Shown piece by piece: positions 36,401 to 48,487 of a stretch of 64,000 nucleotides of DNA. Position 1 is the stretch's first letter, and every line of letters starts with the position of its first letter. The stretch spans positions 4,258,377 to 4,322,376 of the forward strand of contig NC_091883.1 of NCBI RefSeq assembly GCF_019399895.1. Direction: 5' to 3'. Source of the stretch: Cardiocondyla obscurior (lineage: Eukaryota > Arthropoda > Insecta > Hymenoptera > Formicidae). Under the pieces are notes generated by a model. That model was not told where the DNA came from. It did no database searches and was given only the letters and a program-made list of their open reading frames with translations. A program made the translations under genes and the position numbers.

Positions 36401-39400
36401 CGTGTGTACACGGTTCTACACTCGCGAGCGTCGCCGTGCACAACATGCAGAAGAGAAGCACCCTATTGTGACCCAGAAGTCACCGCCGACGCAGGAGACG
36501 TCGCCTCTCCCTAAACCGACATCCGTCAGAACGCATTACGACCACCCCCCTCGCGTTACTTGGCGGCCTCCGCAGTCGCCTGCCTCCGTAACCACCCCCA
36601 TCCGTCCCGGTCTCCGCAAGACAGCCATTGTGTTCCCTATTAATTACATTGCGCCGCCACCCCTTCGCCCCCGGCCTCTCCTACACCGAGGGCCTGTAAC
36701 GGGCTAGGCCACGGTCTAAATACTATGGACCGCCGTGAGGTACAGTCTCATCAAGAGCGGAGCGTCGCGACCTGCGGGCGGATAATCGCTTTGAGAAATT
36801 ACCCCGCACGCCCGACTGACGCATCGTTGTTTTCGCCGTTAATCAAAACGCCCGATTCACACGCGTTGTAAATCTCTCGGTACGTACCTCGCACACCTCG
36901 CGCTTATACGCGTACAATCCGGAACGACTCGGTCTTCATCGCCCGTACGTTATACGTAGCCTAAATACGCCGCGTGTGTCGAACGAGCTGGCCGAGCCAA
37001 GTACGGAGCATATAAGTATATATAACCGCGTCCGAAAAATCGTCCGGAATCCAACGTAAGATTCGCGGCAGCGAGAGACCCGACGGTTTAAACGCGGATG
37101 AGCATTCCACGCATTTACGATACGCCTTTGCTCGGTACGGTGGAAGTAGAACAAGAAGCGCGCGTTAGCCGCTTTTATCCGGCAACAATGACGAAAACAG
37201 CACGTCGTTGCGAACGACTGAGCGAAAAGGCCACTGCGGGGAGGCCGGAGATAGGGTGGCGCGCATTCTCCGCTGCGGGGAGAGGACGTTGATGCTGATT
37301 CCCGCGTGTTTATCCAGCTCTCTAATTTATTCAATGTGTGCATTCACTGCGCATTGCTGCCCTGTACGCTCTCGCGAACGCAGTTAGGATTTAATAGTGC
37401 ACCGTTTCACTGACAAACTCGTTCGTGAGGCTGCGTTTGCCACGAGTGGAAACTGGATTAACGCCAGAAGACGCGAACGCAAGTTGGATACGCAGATGGA
37501 TACGCCCGGGGAAAGAGAAAGACGAAGGAGGAGGATAAAACGCGACGAATAATCTCCGCTCGAGTACGTTCAAGTACATTCGACATTCTTAGAAATTTAC
37601 AGAGGCATAAAATTATATTTCCGCATTAGAGCGTGCCGTTCAGACGACGCGTGAGCTTCTATAAAACTGGCGCTATTTAAAGTAACGCGGGTAACTCTTG
37701 CGTAACGGGCACGGTTCGGGGGGGGGGAAGGCAGACGGGAGATAGACGCGCCGAAACATGTAATTCAACGGGAAGAAAATAAAATGAAAATCATTTGAAG
37801 ATAATAAATCGGGGCGGTCGCGGGCCACATGTTGCGTTCCTACCTCTTTTTACGCGCCCTTCTTAATATCACGGCAAAACCGATGCCACCACCGATCTAA
37901 GCTGCATGCATGCTCGTGTGTCCTCGAATTCGATACCTTGCATTATGCACGCGGTGGCAAAAGCGAAACATTGTTACGATGTCTGCTTTGAATTCAGATA
38001 ACGTATCTCGTGCCTTCGATCTATTTCCCTCTTTCTCTTCTACCCCGTCCTTGTCCTAGCCGCCCGTCCTCGGTCTCATCTTCGCTTCCTCTCGCGTATC
38101 TGTCCTTTTGCAGCTTTCTCTCCCCTTTTCTCGCCCACCCCTCTCGCGTCCCTTCCCTTTTTCCCCTCATTTCTCACCCTGCCGCCTAGCGTCGCCGTAT
38201 AATGAACCGAGGCAGCGTGTCAGATACGAAAGCGTTGCCGGCGATGACGACACCCGAATCGTCTTAGTATCGAAATTCGATATCACACGCTCCCCCCGTC
38301 TCACGTTTACCACCCGCGCCGTCACCTATATGCGCGCGATTCCTTCTCGTCAATTTCACGCGAGCCGCCACCGCTCACGCCCGTAATTGCGGCGAAAGTG
38401 CCGCGATAAAAATACGCACTACACGCCCGACTTCGAGATCGAAACGCGGCACCGACGGCGCCGGGCCGTTTTATATTTAACGAGCGCATTAAAATCCACG
38501 GCCGACCACGAGGCTGATAAATTTTGGAGCTAATATCTTATTAACAGAATTTCGGTTTTGCAACTTCTGCATTTTCAACGTTAAGTATCTCGATCAGAAA
38601 GTTAGAATTCAACTCACCCTCCATAAAGTACAAAATCCATTTGAATTTAAATAACGCGCGGGATCTCACCACCTACTTATCGGTGTGTGATTGAATCGCT
38701 CCGAAACTTTCTAATTTACACCTTCGCGGTGACGCGCTGACGAGTCCGAATTCTTAACTTCTTATAAAATATTTCTCCGGCTAAGATCGGCCGAAAGTAA
38801 AATACGCGCGGGCTGATGATCGCGTTCTAAAGCGGAAGGTATACGCGGCGAGTCTCGTTGTCGGCTAGTAACAATTGATAGGTGCAACGCGATATCGGCG
38901 AGCACGCCGGGCGCTATCGGCTTAAATACATGGATACACGGCATTAGCATTAATTTGAGTTACCGTTTATTTATAATAGGTTAATGTTAATTTACGAAGT
39001 AGCCCGGCACCGTTGCACGCGCGGGGCTGCTCTTCGGCGGACACCCCCCTTCCCCCCCCCCTCTTTCCCCGCCCATGACTAAAAGCATTGTTTCGAACCG
39101 TGGTTTTGCGCTCAATTTACATTTCCCTGCTAATACATTACGGTTTATAGCCGCGCGCCAGTCGCTTTCGCGGTGAACTGCATAAAATACGAGTACTCGC
39201 TGCGTGTCCCGCAGCGTCAGGGCGGTGCCGCTAACCGCGATTTTTGCTCGCGGGGACGGGAAAAAACACAGATCTTTCTGCCGGTGGAAACGGAAAGTGC
39301 GATAAAAAAAAAGAAAAAAAAAAAAAAAGAAAAAGAAAAAGCTGATGTATTAACGCATATTTCGGATAAACGAATTTACGATCGTTTCATCGTACGTACT

Positions 39401-42400
39401 TGTATCGACGCCGAGGATTCCACCTCCGACTTACCGCGCGCTATTTCACGTTATACTTATCGCATCGGGAACTTTGCGAAATTACATATGTATAGAGAGA
39501 TTTTCCTGTTTACGCATTCATGAAATAATATCGCGCTAGTGAGACCGAGTCTTCCGCTCGAGTCTCTAGCCCCATTACCGATGCCGCGGGGGATTCGCTT
39601 TTATAAAATCAATGCCGATTAGAAATCGGCGTGCCTGAAATTACGAACGCCGGAGCATTACGCGCGGCTGAGCGAAGAAAATAGCCGCTACGGGGACGAC
39701 AAACGAGCCGGCGCTCACGCGTGCATAATCGGCTCGTTTTTGGTTTAGGTGCGCGCTACTAATACCCTGTCAGAGGGCGAGGTGCTAAAATGGATTCCAG
39801 GAAATGAAACCGTTTCGTCTTGCAAATGCGGCACTCTCACGAAAGGCGTGCGCCCCGGACATATCTCGCGCCGCCGTTGGCAGCCACGTGCACAAAGTTG
39901 CACCCGTTGTTACTGGCTGCTGCTGCTGGGCGCATAGCAGCATTATTTTCGCAAGGGGCCTACTAGACGAGGCATGTTACTACTCCCCGGGCATAGTTAT
40001 GTATTAAAGATGAAACATGTATGAAACTTCAACTATGTAACGCCCGTATATTTGTGTAAGTTTCAAGCCGCGAGACAACGCTTTAGAATAACAATAAGAT
40101 CGCGCGATGCACCCTTGATAAATGTAGCTCCTCGATCGCGATAACTCACGGCGCGAATAATACGAAGCGATTAGCACGATGGTACGATAGATTTATCAGC
40201 CTCATCTATTCCGAGGCGACGCGACCGTGAAAGGGAGGGGGATTCAGATGCGATTGCGGTTGAGATCCAGGATCACCGCCTGACGTTTCCATTAAGAATG
40301 TTACCGGCAGTGCCCGCTGATGAAATCGGTCTTAAAACCAGGACTGACCTCCGCCGCATTTATCTCCACTCGAAAAACGAGAGGACACTCGTCCTATCGA
40401 CGGTGAACAAGTTGTTCCATGGTGCCTGCTCCGGACCTCTTGAACTCATCGCGCATCAATATTGTCTCGTTCGAGTGGGACACGACGGCGACCTATCTAT
40501 TCGTTCGACAAGAAGTGAGCGGAGAGCGAGCCGGACTATTTTATCAGAGGACGGCACTTCTCTAGCCCGTAATTTCTGCTACATAATTTCGTCATCCTGA
40601 ACGTCATTTGAAAAATCTCTCCGCTACGTAGACCTTTTTTTTATGTTTTTTTTTTTCTCTGGAAAACTTCGATGACAAAAAAACGAAGGGGGGGAAAGAG
40701 GATAAGCGATAGCATATTGAATAATTCACGCTGAAATGCATTGGAAATAAGCGAAACAACTTGGAAGTCGTGATTTCGCGCGGCGATTGTACTGGAGAAC
40801 GTACCGATCCATCACTGTGGATGTAACGCCATCTTGGAGCCAATATTCCAGCATATAAATCACACGGCAACTATTGCGGAGACAAAGACGGATATCGGCT
40901 CAACCGGCAGATGTGTCCTGGATTATTCGATATCCCGGAGAAAAGATCGTGTTCCTCGAAACGCGGCACGTACCGCTCGAATATGAATGTCGCTGAATCG
41001 AACGAGAGCCCACCCGTTTCGCGCGTATTAAGCTTTTTCAATTATGCAACATCTCGCTTCGATCGTACTTGGCGCGACTTACAACACGCAGCGCAAATAT
41101 CCCGTAACGTTCGCGAAATATAAAATTAAGCAACTCACGTTTGACGTCTATTTCGAAACTTCGAAATTAAGCCCGCTTGAAAAATTACACGTAACGTCAT
41201 TCGATATTTCCTCGCGAGAATATTAGGAGCGAGCGCCGTACTTGCGTCGTTTTAAATCCCTGCATTAATTACGGAGCAAATAACCGGGTCGGGAACTTAG
41301 CCGCGGGGTATTATGGGAAGCGTTTAAAATCCGTCGGAATTATACGATCGATTTTTCGTTCACAATAATCAGATACTCCAATCTTTCGGGAACGTGTCGC
41401 CAGTTAGTCGACATTGCGATACCGTGAACCAATCGATAGCGACGATTTCTGGAGCGGAAAAGTATCTTGAAAAAGCACCGTACGGATAGCTCGGCATTCT
41501 CGAGAGAGAAGGAAGAGAAAGAGAGAGAGAGAAAGGAACAGAGAGGCCTCTCACCAATTTCAACCCCATTTTCTCAAGTCGCCGCTCGACTTTTCGGCCA
41601 AGTTGTGCCCGTCAGCTAGCCCAACAGCCATTATCGGCCAGTGTCAATATCTTGTTACCGGCATATACTGCCGCGACGGCAGCCGTTTCCTGTTTACTCT
41701 CCTGTGACCAAGCCGTTTCTTAAGTTTAATACCTTCGACGTCTTATCGGTGCTTGACCGTTCCACCAACGTTATCAAAACAGATACAAATAAATCTACCG
41801 TTCAACTTTCTTAATTATCATACCGGCGACAACGTCACATTCGAGAATAACGAGAATAATACGAGAATTTCACCGAAAGTCCCCGTTAAAAAAAAAAAGA
41901 AAAAAAAGAAAGAAAAAAAAACAATCGGACTGTAAAAATAATTTTCCTTCCCGCGAGAACAAGTGGCAGCGCTTTGAGACGCCGTATCTAAAATCCACTC
42001 CAGTTTTCTTTACGCGACAGAAAAATAATCTTGACTCCGTTTTCTGTGCTCGAGCTGAGAAAAAAAAAAAAGCGCGGAGAAACCGTTGCGTTACAAGCAC
42101 GATGCGTACGGACCCGATCGATGGCTGTAGAAATGCCCGCGGGATCTGTCACGCACAAAAATATTACGTCATATATCTAGAAGGCTAGACGAGCTCCGGG
42201 GTTGTTTACGACTTGCGGGATCGTTTCCAGAAGACTTTCGCGATATACGCGGCCCCCGGGCGGGCTCAACGGGTGACTGAGAAGTACGAAAGAGCGATCG
42301 TCTCCGAAGTCCTCGCCCGCCGCCGATTTATTTCCTTCGCGAATCTCGGACGGTCGTTTTCACTTTATTACACGAGTATCGTGCACCGTGGCCGATGCCC

Positions 42401-45400
42401 GATGGACGACGCGTATAAATTTTTATAACAGTAATCACGAGCGGTGTTAGAACGTCTGGTATCATACACGCCCACGTGGTTACATCGCGATAAAGCACCG
42501 GGGCTTCTACGCTGAGTACTCGGTCTCGTACCTTTCAACGCGTCACGTCGTTTTGGTTATAAGTACACCAATATAATTCTTGAGCGCAGCAGGCAGCAAT
42601 AAATTTCGTATAATGCGAAAATACAAAACTTCGCCGCGGAAACTTCAGTGAGTTTATCAGCGGGAACAATTCTGGGACGCAATTGATAGATTTTAATTCT
42701 TTTACGAGCAGTTAGAATTAATGCTTTTTTTTTTTTCTTTCTCTTTTTTCGCAAGCTCTGCCAGTCGGAAAGTGAAAGGGAAAAAATGTTACGCTAACCC
42801 GCATTATTGACTCACGTTGCCCAAGATCGCATGTAACGCGTTAGCCGAAATTCCAAAGCATTTATCGAAGCGTCGTAACACGTCAGGAACGTTGACTCGC
42901 CTATTTCGTGCCATAAACCATGAGCGCGTAATTAAGCCGGAGCCGGTGGAAATCGAATCGATGCACCCACTTAGTGAAAGGACCAGAAATCATTCTGGAG
43001 ATATTTACGGCAAGAATTTACGACTCTCATTCGACGCGAGATAACAACGGCGGATGATAATCGAATCGATAACGATCACGAATAATTTAATACGATGTCG
43101 ATGGAACGAATATATTTATTTACATCCGGTGGTAAAAAATAGGTAATAAAGCTCGGAAAATGCGAGCTGGAGAGAAAGAGAGAAAAAGGAAATGGTCATT
43201 TTTTTAAATGTAAAAACTCAAATAGCCGTTTATAAAAACTTTATACCGCGAATACCATACATTTTACTGCAGTTCACTAAAGTGGCGGTTAATGAAAAAC
43301 GTTGAACTTTTTTTTTTTTTTATATCTAGATTTCGCGTTGTTAAAACTAAGCACGTCCAGATTTTAATTGGTTCTTCCAATCAAAATTGATGCATTAGTA
43401 AATCCATTTGGTACTTTCGCGTCGTACGACCGTGCAATATTTATTAAACGTTACATGGATAATAAATTATTAATTAAAAAAATGTTAAATTTTCAAACTG
43501 TAAAATTTTAATTAATTTATTAACATGATAACGCAAAGGTGGGAATTCAAGCAAGATTCTTTCCACGTGACTAAAATTCGATAAAAATTTCATTTGTATT
43601 AACCACTTGAAAGAAAATTATTTCAACGGCTATTTTCGTTCGGACCACGCTTTATACGTTACGCGATATGTTTTTTTAATTATTTGGGGGAGAGAAAAAA
43701 AAGGTCAGAAATTAATCGAATAAAAAATACATGCAACAAATCCGATATTCAATGGACGGAACATTAAATGCGACAACTAAAGTTCCTAATCATCGACAAT
43801 TCTATCGCAGAGGCAACGTTAAATAAAAAGGCTAAGCGTTGAAAATTTTGTACGAGCTAACGACTGAATACGACAGGTCGAGAAGCGCCAGCGTGACTTC
43901 ACGCTTCTTCGTCGTCTAATATTTTTCAATTGTTACGCTAACGAAATACCGGCAGGAACGACGACGGCGGCGACCGGCGTCCGTTTCAATAGCGGTCCGC
44001 GCGACCAGCCGCACCCTTCCGCGCCTCGCCGGCTGCGCCTGTGTTTGATTAAACCCTACCGGCAACTGCAGGCACCGGTACACGCCGGTGTATACTCGGC
44101 TGAATGACGTATAAAGCCGGCGGTCCGGCTCACCTCGCCGCCGAGCCCTGATTGAAGCATTCGACGGGGATATCTTGGATCCGTTAAATGTCGGACGTGT
44201 CTCGTTACGTAGCGTCCCGTGCGCTTCGGCGATATCCGCGTACAACGGCGTGCCTCCGCTGCGGGATCACGCGTGGATTACAGGAAGGTAGAGCCGACCC
44301 GAGGATAGTTATCACGCGCCCTGATCCTCCATACGAACGCATAAAAGACCTGATTACTGTCCGCTACCAGGCATACTTGCTAAAGGACTACGCGGTCGTC
44401 TCGAGTACTAATCATTCTTTGTTTCCGACAGCTAGCTATCTCACGAAAAGGTTAAAAAAAAAAGAGAGAAAAAAAAAACAGTATCTTTTAATTAAATTGA
44501 GTCTTCTTGTACTCTTAATTAAATTAAAGTCTCTTGGCAATTGACGTTTTACAAGCGCACGCCCGACGGTGCGGTAGTCGTTTATCTAAACATTTTCAGA
44601 ACAAGAGGAAAATCTATTTCGTCGAAAGGTATTCTATTAATTTAATCGCGTCATTGGTGGCGCGCCTGCGACGGGATAGTTTCTTTGCTGCAGGATCGCT
44701 TTGGCTCGTCAAAAAGCATCCGTTATTCGCTCGCCCGCGCGAATCAGTGTCCCGGACGACAGCGATTAATTAAAATAGCGCGAACGCGATTTGGCGACAT
44801 AGCTGCGGCAGCGGTGGGTACATTTTCCACGATACGACCGGCCGACCGACCGAACGACCGTCTCTCTGCCTCCCGTCCTTTCTCCCGGTCCCTCTCTTCC
44901 CGTTCGTTCCTATGTACCCCGCGCGCTTAACCACCCTGCTCGTCGTTCTCGTCCTCCGTTTCCACTTCCCGCCCTCCCCTCCCCCTCGCGGCCTCCCCTG
45001 CCCTTTCCGCACGACCCAGACTCGCGGGGCCATTCGGCGTGGTTTACGCGCCCGGCATTCAGATGACCGCATTCGCACGACCCGAGGAATGTCCAACAAT
45101 ATCCGCGCGGCTACGGTCACCGACGACGAGGCTGCAGCGCGGAATTCAGCCGCTCGTTTCGCGTTTTCCCTATTTTTTTTTTTCTCCCCTTCCTCTCCTC
45201 CCTAGTTCGTCCTCCCCCGCGACGTGTTGTAGCGTTGCAGCCACCCTCCTCCCCCGCGCGGGCCCCTCTTTACGACCCCCGTTTCAACCGATCCACGTTT
45301 CCATCGTATACCAAACGCGTTTCGACCAGACGACTGCTATAGCGAACCCACCCGCTTTCATTAATCGCTCGCCCGCGCGCGTCGATCGTATCAATGAACT

Positions 45401-46630
45401 CGGCGTTAAACGTCGGCGAGTCGGGATACTGTGAATCGCCGCCACCAACGTGGACCGCGAAACGCACCCTGAAAACCCTGTCATTCGCCACGATTCTTGC
45501 GTCGAGTGAAAGAACTTTACGAGCAGTACGTGATGACGCTTCGCGTTCTATCTTAAATAAAAAAAAAGAGACTGCGCTAATTGGTATTCTCGATTGGCTC
45601 ACTTCGCCGCGAGAGTAAATTTCATTTTCATTATTATTAATCTCCCGCTTAAAAATAAATGTTCTCCTTTTCCACTTAAATATATGTACAGCGGAGAATA
45701 AGGGGCGTGAAGCAAGCGCGGCATGGGCATAAAATAATTATACATATTATAAAACTAATACAGCGAAGTCTTTTAATTGCGATTAATAGCCGAGATAAGC
45801 CTGCTTTTTAATTAATGTGTGTAATACTTTACAGTTGCGCCTAATAGAAAGCAAATTGTCCCGCTGTAATCTAATTAAATTATTTTTTTTTTCTTTTTTA
45901 GGAAAATCCAGGGGAAGACAAGGGGAACGAGTGGTCTCGCTATTCACAACTGTGATTCACGATACTCTCTATCGAGGGTTATCAAGAGCGACGCTTCGCC
46001 AAGTCCGCCGGGCTGGAAGCACCGCGGGATACGTCCTACAGGACAAGCGCGGAATTCGGAAGATAAGCAGAGAGCATAACTTCCCGGCGGGCGACGTAAC
46101 TCAGCCGACCGCCGAGCACGGATCGTTATGCGTCCCCCGTCGCTCGTAACGCAACTATCTCGAAACTTGTTTTTCTCCTTTATTTTAATAGGTCCCGCCG
46201 CCACCTCTTCTTCCTTTTATCTCGCATTCGACGCGCTCCCCGGCGGCTAATTCGCCGTAGAAGAAACTTCGGGGGTCAGTAATTGATGCAAATGAGTCCC
46301 GGCGTCCGCGTCGGGCTATCGGTTTAATTTCCTAGCGAAGTTTAGCGGCGATCGTGGCGTCTCTTAAGTCCCGCGCGCGCCTTACTAAGTGTTAATATAA
46401 GACGCATCGCTAATCGGCGACCCGTGATCCGACGCGCAGTGTTAAGAACGAAGTAAAGCGCGACCGACGATTCCGCACGCGACATTTAATTCTCGTCGCT
46501 CGTTTTAACAGAGATTTTAATAGCCGATAAATTTGTCAATGTATGAATTTTTTTTTAATAATTAGAAGAAACGATGCGCGCACTATTGTTAGAAAAGTCC
46601 CAATTCGTAAAAAAGATTTAAACGACTTAC
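33461..46630. other. Non-coding sequence
   Basis: No supportable gene over this long stretch. It includes TTTTA/TTTTATTTCA repeats at 33,870-33,920, A-rich tracts near 36,060-36,080, 39,305-39,345 and 41,888-41,922, a C-rich run at about 39,045-39,070, and a pyrimidine-rich block at about 44,870-45,010. Isolated donor-like sites exist (plus 36,270 GTAAGT; minus 38,603-38,608 GTGAGT; minus 36,890 GTACGT), but none bounds a convincing exon. Confidence 0.55.
33870..33920. repeat. TTTTA pentamer and TTTTATTTCA repeats
   Basis: Head-to-tail TTTTATTTCA units degrade into a run of TTTTA pentamers. It is AT-rich simple sequence. Confidence 0.85.
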
Positions 46631-46674
46631 CGAACTGCATGAGCGTCAGCGGAGTTGTTGAGTTCTGGCGGTGG
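46631..46674 (-). CDS. 44-bp micro-exon of a minus-strand transcript
   Basis: On the minus strand a T-rich tract ending in TTACAG precedes the segment, and a perfect donor, TTCG|GTAAGTCG, follows it. The GC content (about 55%) contrasts sharply with the roughly 10-15% GC flanks, which is typical of small insect exons. Two frames are open: HRQNSTTPLTLMQF and PPPELNNSADAHAV. It is separated by a 114-bp AT-rich intron from the exon at 46,789-46,903. Joined directly to the CELF exon at 25.2 kb, every frame stops before the CELF ATG, so it would be 5' UTR in that case. The protein, and whether it belongs to CELF, are unknown. Confidence 0.5.
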
Positions 46675-46788
46675 CTGTAACATAAAAAAAAAAAATTATT
46701 ATAGACATGTAAATTATTAATAAAATGAATAAAAAAAAAGTAGAATTTTTTATTTAACAAAGATTTTATTAAATAAATTTATCCTTAC
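46675..46788 (-). other. 114-bp AT-rich intron
   Basis: It starts GTAAGG and ends in a T-run followed by ATGTTACAG on the minus strand. Its composition is almost entirely A and T. Length and composition fit short insect introns well. Confidence 0.55.
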
Positions 46789-46903
46789 CTATGAGTTGCT
46801 CCGCCGATGCAGGATGCCCCCCGGGCCTGCTCCTCCTCTCAGATGGGACGTGAAGTCATCCTGTCGGCACTTTAACTTTTCACTCAGCGAAGGTCCTCTT
46901 GAT
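46789..46903 (-). CDS. Exon, downstream copy of a tandem exon duplication
   Basis: The 115-bp exon has a strong acceptor (TTTCTTTTTGTTATAG) and donor (ATAG|GTAAGG). Only one frame is open. It contains DDFTSHLRGGAGPG, nearly identical to the peptide of the upstream exon at 47,023-47,136, and continues in frame from that exon across the junction. It then reads GGILHRRSNS and stops with TAG as the last codon of the exon. Compared with the other copy, it lacks two bases at a run of six G (46,817-46,822, minus strand). With those two bases it would keep the upstream copy's frame and pass into the 44-bp exon without a stop. So this is a decayed exon, an assembly error in the homopolymer, or a true C terminus. 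The family is not recognised. Confidence 0.55.
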
Positions 46904-47022
46904 CTATAACAAAAAGAAATTTTAAAATTATTTTGTGAACATTACATCTAATTAAATAAAATAATTAAAAAATCTTATCAAAAATCTAAAGTATTTTATT
47001 TAAAAAAAAAATGTATATTTAC
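46904..47022 (-). other. 119-bp AT-rich intron
   Basis: It begins GTAAAT and ends CTTTTTGTTATAG on the minus strand. It is nearly all A and T, in clear contrast to the roughly 60% GC exons on either side. Confidence 0.55.
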
Positions 47023-47136
47023 CCCGGGGTTGCTTCGCCGATGCAGGATACCCATCCTGGGCCTGCTCCTCCTCTCAGATGGGATGTGAAGTCCTCCTTC
47101 CGCGCACTGGTCACCCGCGGGATAGTCCACACACTC
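47023..47136 (-). CDS. Exon, upstream copy of a tandem exon duplication
   Basis: The likely exon runs from an acceptor TTTTAACAG (AG at 47,138-47,137) to CCGGG|GTAAAT, giving 114 bp with entry and exit in the same phase. Its frame encodes EDFTSHLRGGAGPG followed by WVSCIGEATPG and joins in frame to the next exon. The similarity to the 46,789-46,903 exon covers roughly the last 70 bases and stops exactly at the donor in both. Frame continuity extends a further 48 bases upstream to a TAA at 47,189-47,187, so the 5' edge is uncertain and could lie at 47,177. No ATG is present in frame, so a start must be in an upstream exon I could not place. Confidence 0.5.
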
Positions 47137-47370
47137 CTGTTAAAATCCTCGATCTCGGCCGCGAAACGAAATGTTCCCTGCGCACTTTATCTTAAACGTG
47201 TTCCTCAAAACTTGCTGGAATCGTGTTGAGAGTCCGAGACGCGCGACGGAGAAGACGCGCGAGGTGCAGGTTTCATTCTCTGGCAGTGGCGATCACCGGA
47301 TCCTGGTGAACATCTCTGAAAAAGATGACGAGTGCAGTGGGTCAGCAAGGCGCAGAGTAATACACGTCGG
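47137..47370. other. Sequence between duplicated exons and tandem array
   Basis: On the minus strand an acceptor-like CATCTTTTTCAG precedes an ATG near 47,310, and the short frame it opens closes quickly. A second short frame (MKPAPRASSPSRVS) also ends in a stop before any donor. It may contain the 5' part of the transcript, but no exon boundary is convincing. Confidence 0.35.
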
Positions 47371-48487
47371 ACGCTCCATGTGCGCTGCGCCCGTTACGTA
47401 ACCTCGTCGTTCCGGAGCACGTGTTCGAGGCACAGAACGACGAGTGGAGTACCACCGGAGTACATAAAATGATTGTCCGTACACGAGCCGACAACGTAGA
47501 CACTTATTCGTACGCGAGACTGTCCTTACTGCGGTCGAAAATACGCGAAATTGCGGAGCTATTAGCGACACGTGCTCGCGCTCGATGCTACGCAATAAGA
47601 ATGACCGTGAGAGATTTCCGCGATCGACGATGATTGTGAGCGACTTGCAATACTCTCTGCTTGAAAACACGTTTACGTAAATGGACTCTAACGATACGAG
47701 ACTACTCGTTAACACCATCGCTATTATTGCGCCACGTGCATCGCGCACTATAACCTTGTCCTTCCGGAGCACCTTTCGAGACCCAAAACAAAGCGCAGGA
47801 CGACGAACGAAATAACACAGGAGTAAAAAATGATTGTTCGTTCCCGTGTTCACAACGTCGACATTGATTCGTATACGAGACTGTGATATCCGCGATCGAA
47901 AATGCGCGAAATTGCGGAGCGATTAGCAACACGTGCTCGCGCTCGAAGCTCCGCAATAAGACTGACTGTAGAGATTTCGGCGATCGATGATTGTGAGCGA
48001 CTCTTGTAATATATTTGCTCGAAAAGATTTCTACGTAAATGGACTTTAACGATACGAGGATTTATTCGTTAACACCGTCGCTATTACTGCGCCACGTGTG
48101 TCGCGCTCGTTACATAACCTTGTCCTTCCGGAGCACCTTTCGAGACCCAAAACAAAGCGCAGGACGACGAACGAAATAACTCAGGAGTGCAAAAAATGAT
48201 TGTCCGTACACGAGCCGACAACGTAAACACTTATTCGTACGCGAGACTGTCCTTACTGCGGTCAAAAATGCCCGAAATTGCGGAGCGATTAGCAACACGT
48301 GCTCGCGCTCGAAGCTCCGCAATAAGAATGACTATTAGAGATTTCGGCGATCGATGATTGCGAGCAGACTCCTGTAATATATCTGCTCGAAAACAATTCT
48401 ATGTAAATGGACTTTAACGATACGAGGCTCTATTCGTTAACACCATCGTTATTACCGCGCCACGTGCGTTGCGCATGCACGCCGACC
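47371..48487. repeat. Tandem array, three units of about 360 bp
   Basis: Three head-to-tail units start at TAACCT boundaries: 47,399-47,750, 47,751-48,114 and 48,115 to about 48,480. They are preceded by a partial copy of the unit's end at about 47,371-47,398. Units 2 and 3 agree almost base for base over their first 65 bases. Each unit contains a stem sequence ATTGCGGAGC paired with GCTCCGCAAT 27 bases later (one mismatch in unit 1). Minus-strand open frames over the units share a peptide (EREHVxLIAPQFR), but these frames start and stop at different places and are probably by-products. It is not a known element to me; a satellite-like local duplication is the simplest reading. Confidence 0.9.
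47911..47957. repeat. Perfect 10-bp inverted repeat in unit 2 of the array
   Basis: ATTGCGGAGC at 47,911-47,920 and GCTCCGCAAT at 47,948-47,957 form a perfect stem with a 27-nt loop. The same stem recurs perfectly at 48,277-48,286/48,314-48,323 and with one mismatch at 47,550-47,559/47,587-47,596. Confidence 0.9.

Noticed and set aside
38603..38670. Minus-strand GTGAGT donor after an MDFVLYGG-type frame
   Set aside because: Only eight codons from an ATG, no acceptor or initiator, and an AT-rich setting.
47293..47853. 186-codon minus-strand frame over the tandem array
   Set aside because: The frame enters from repeat unit 2 and crosses unit 1. The corresponding frames in the other units stop at different places, so it is better explained as a by-product of the repeat.
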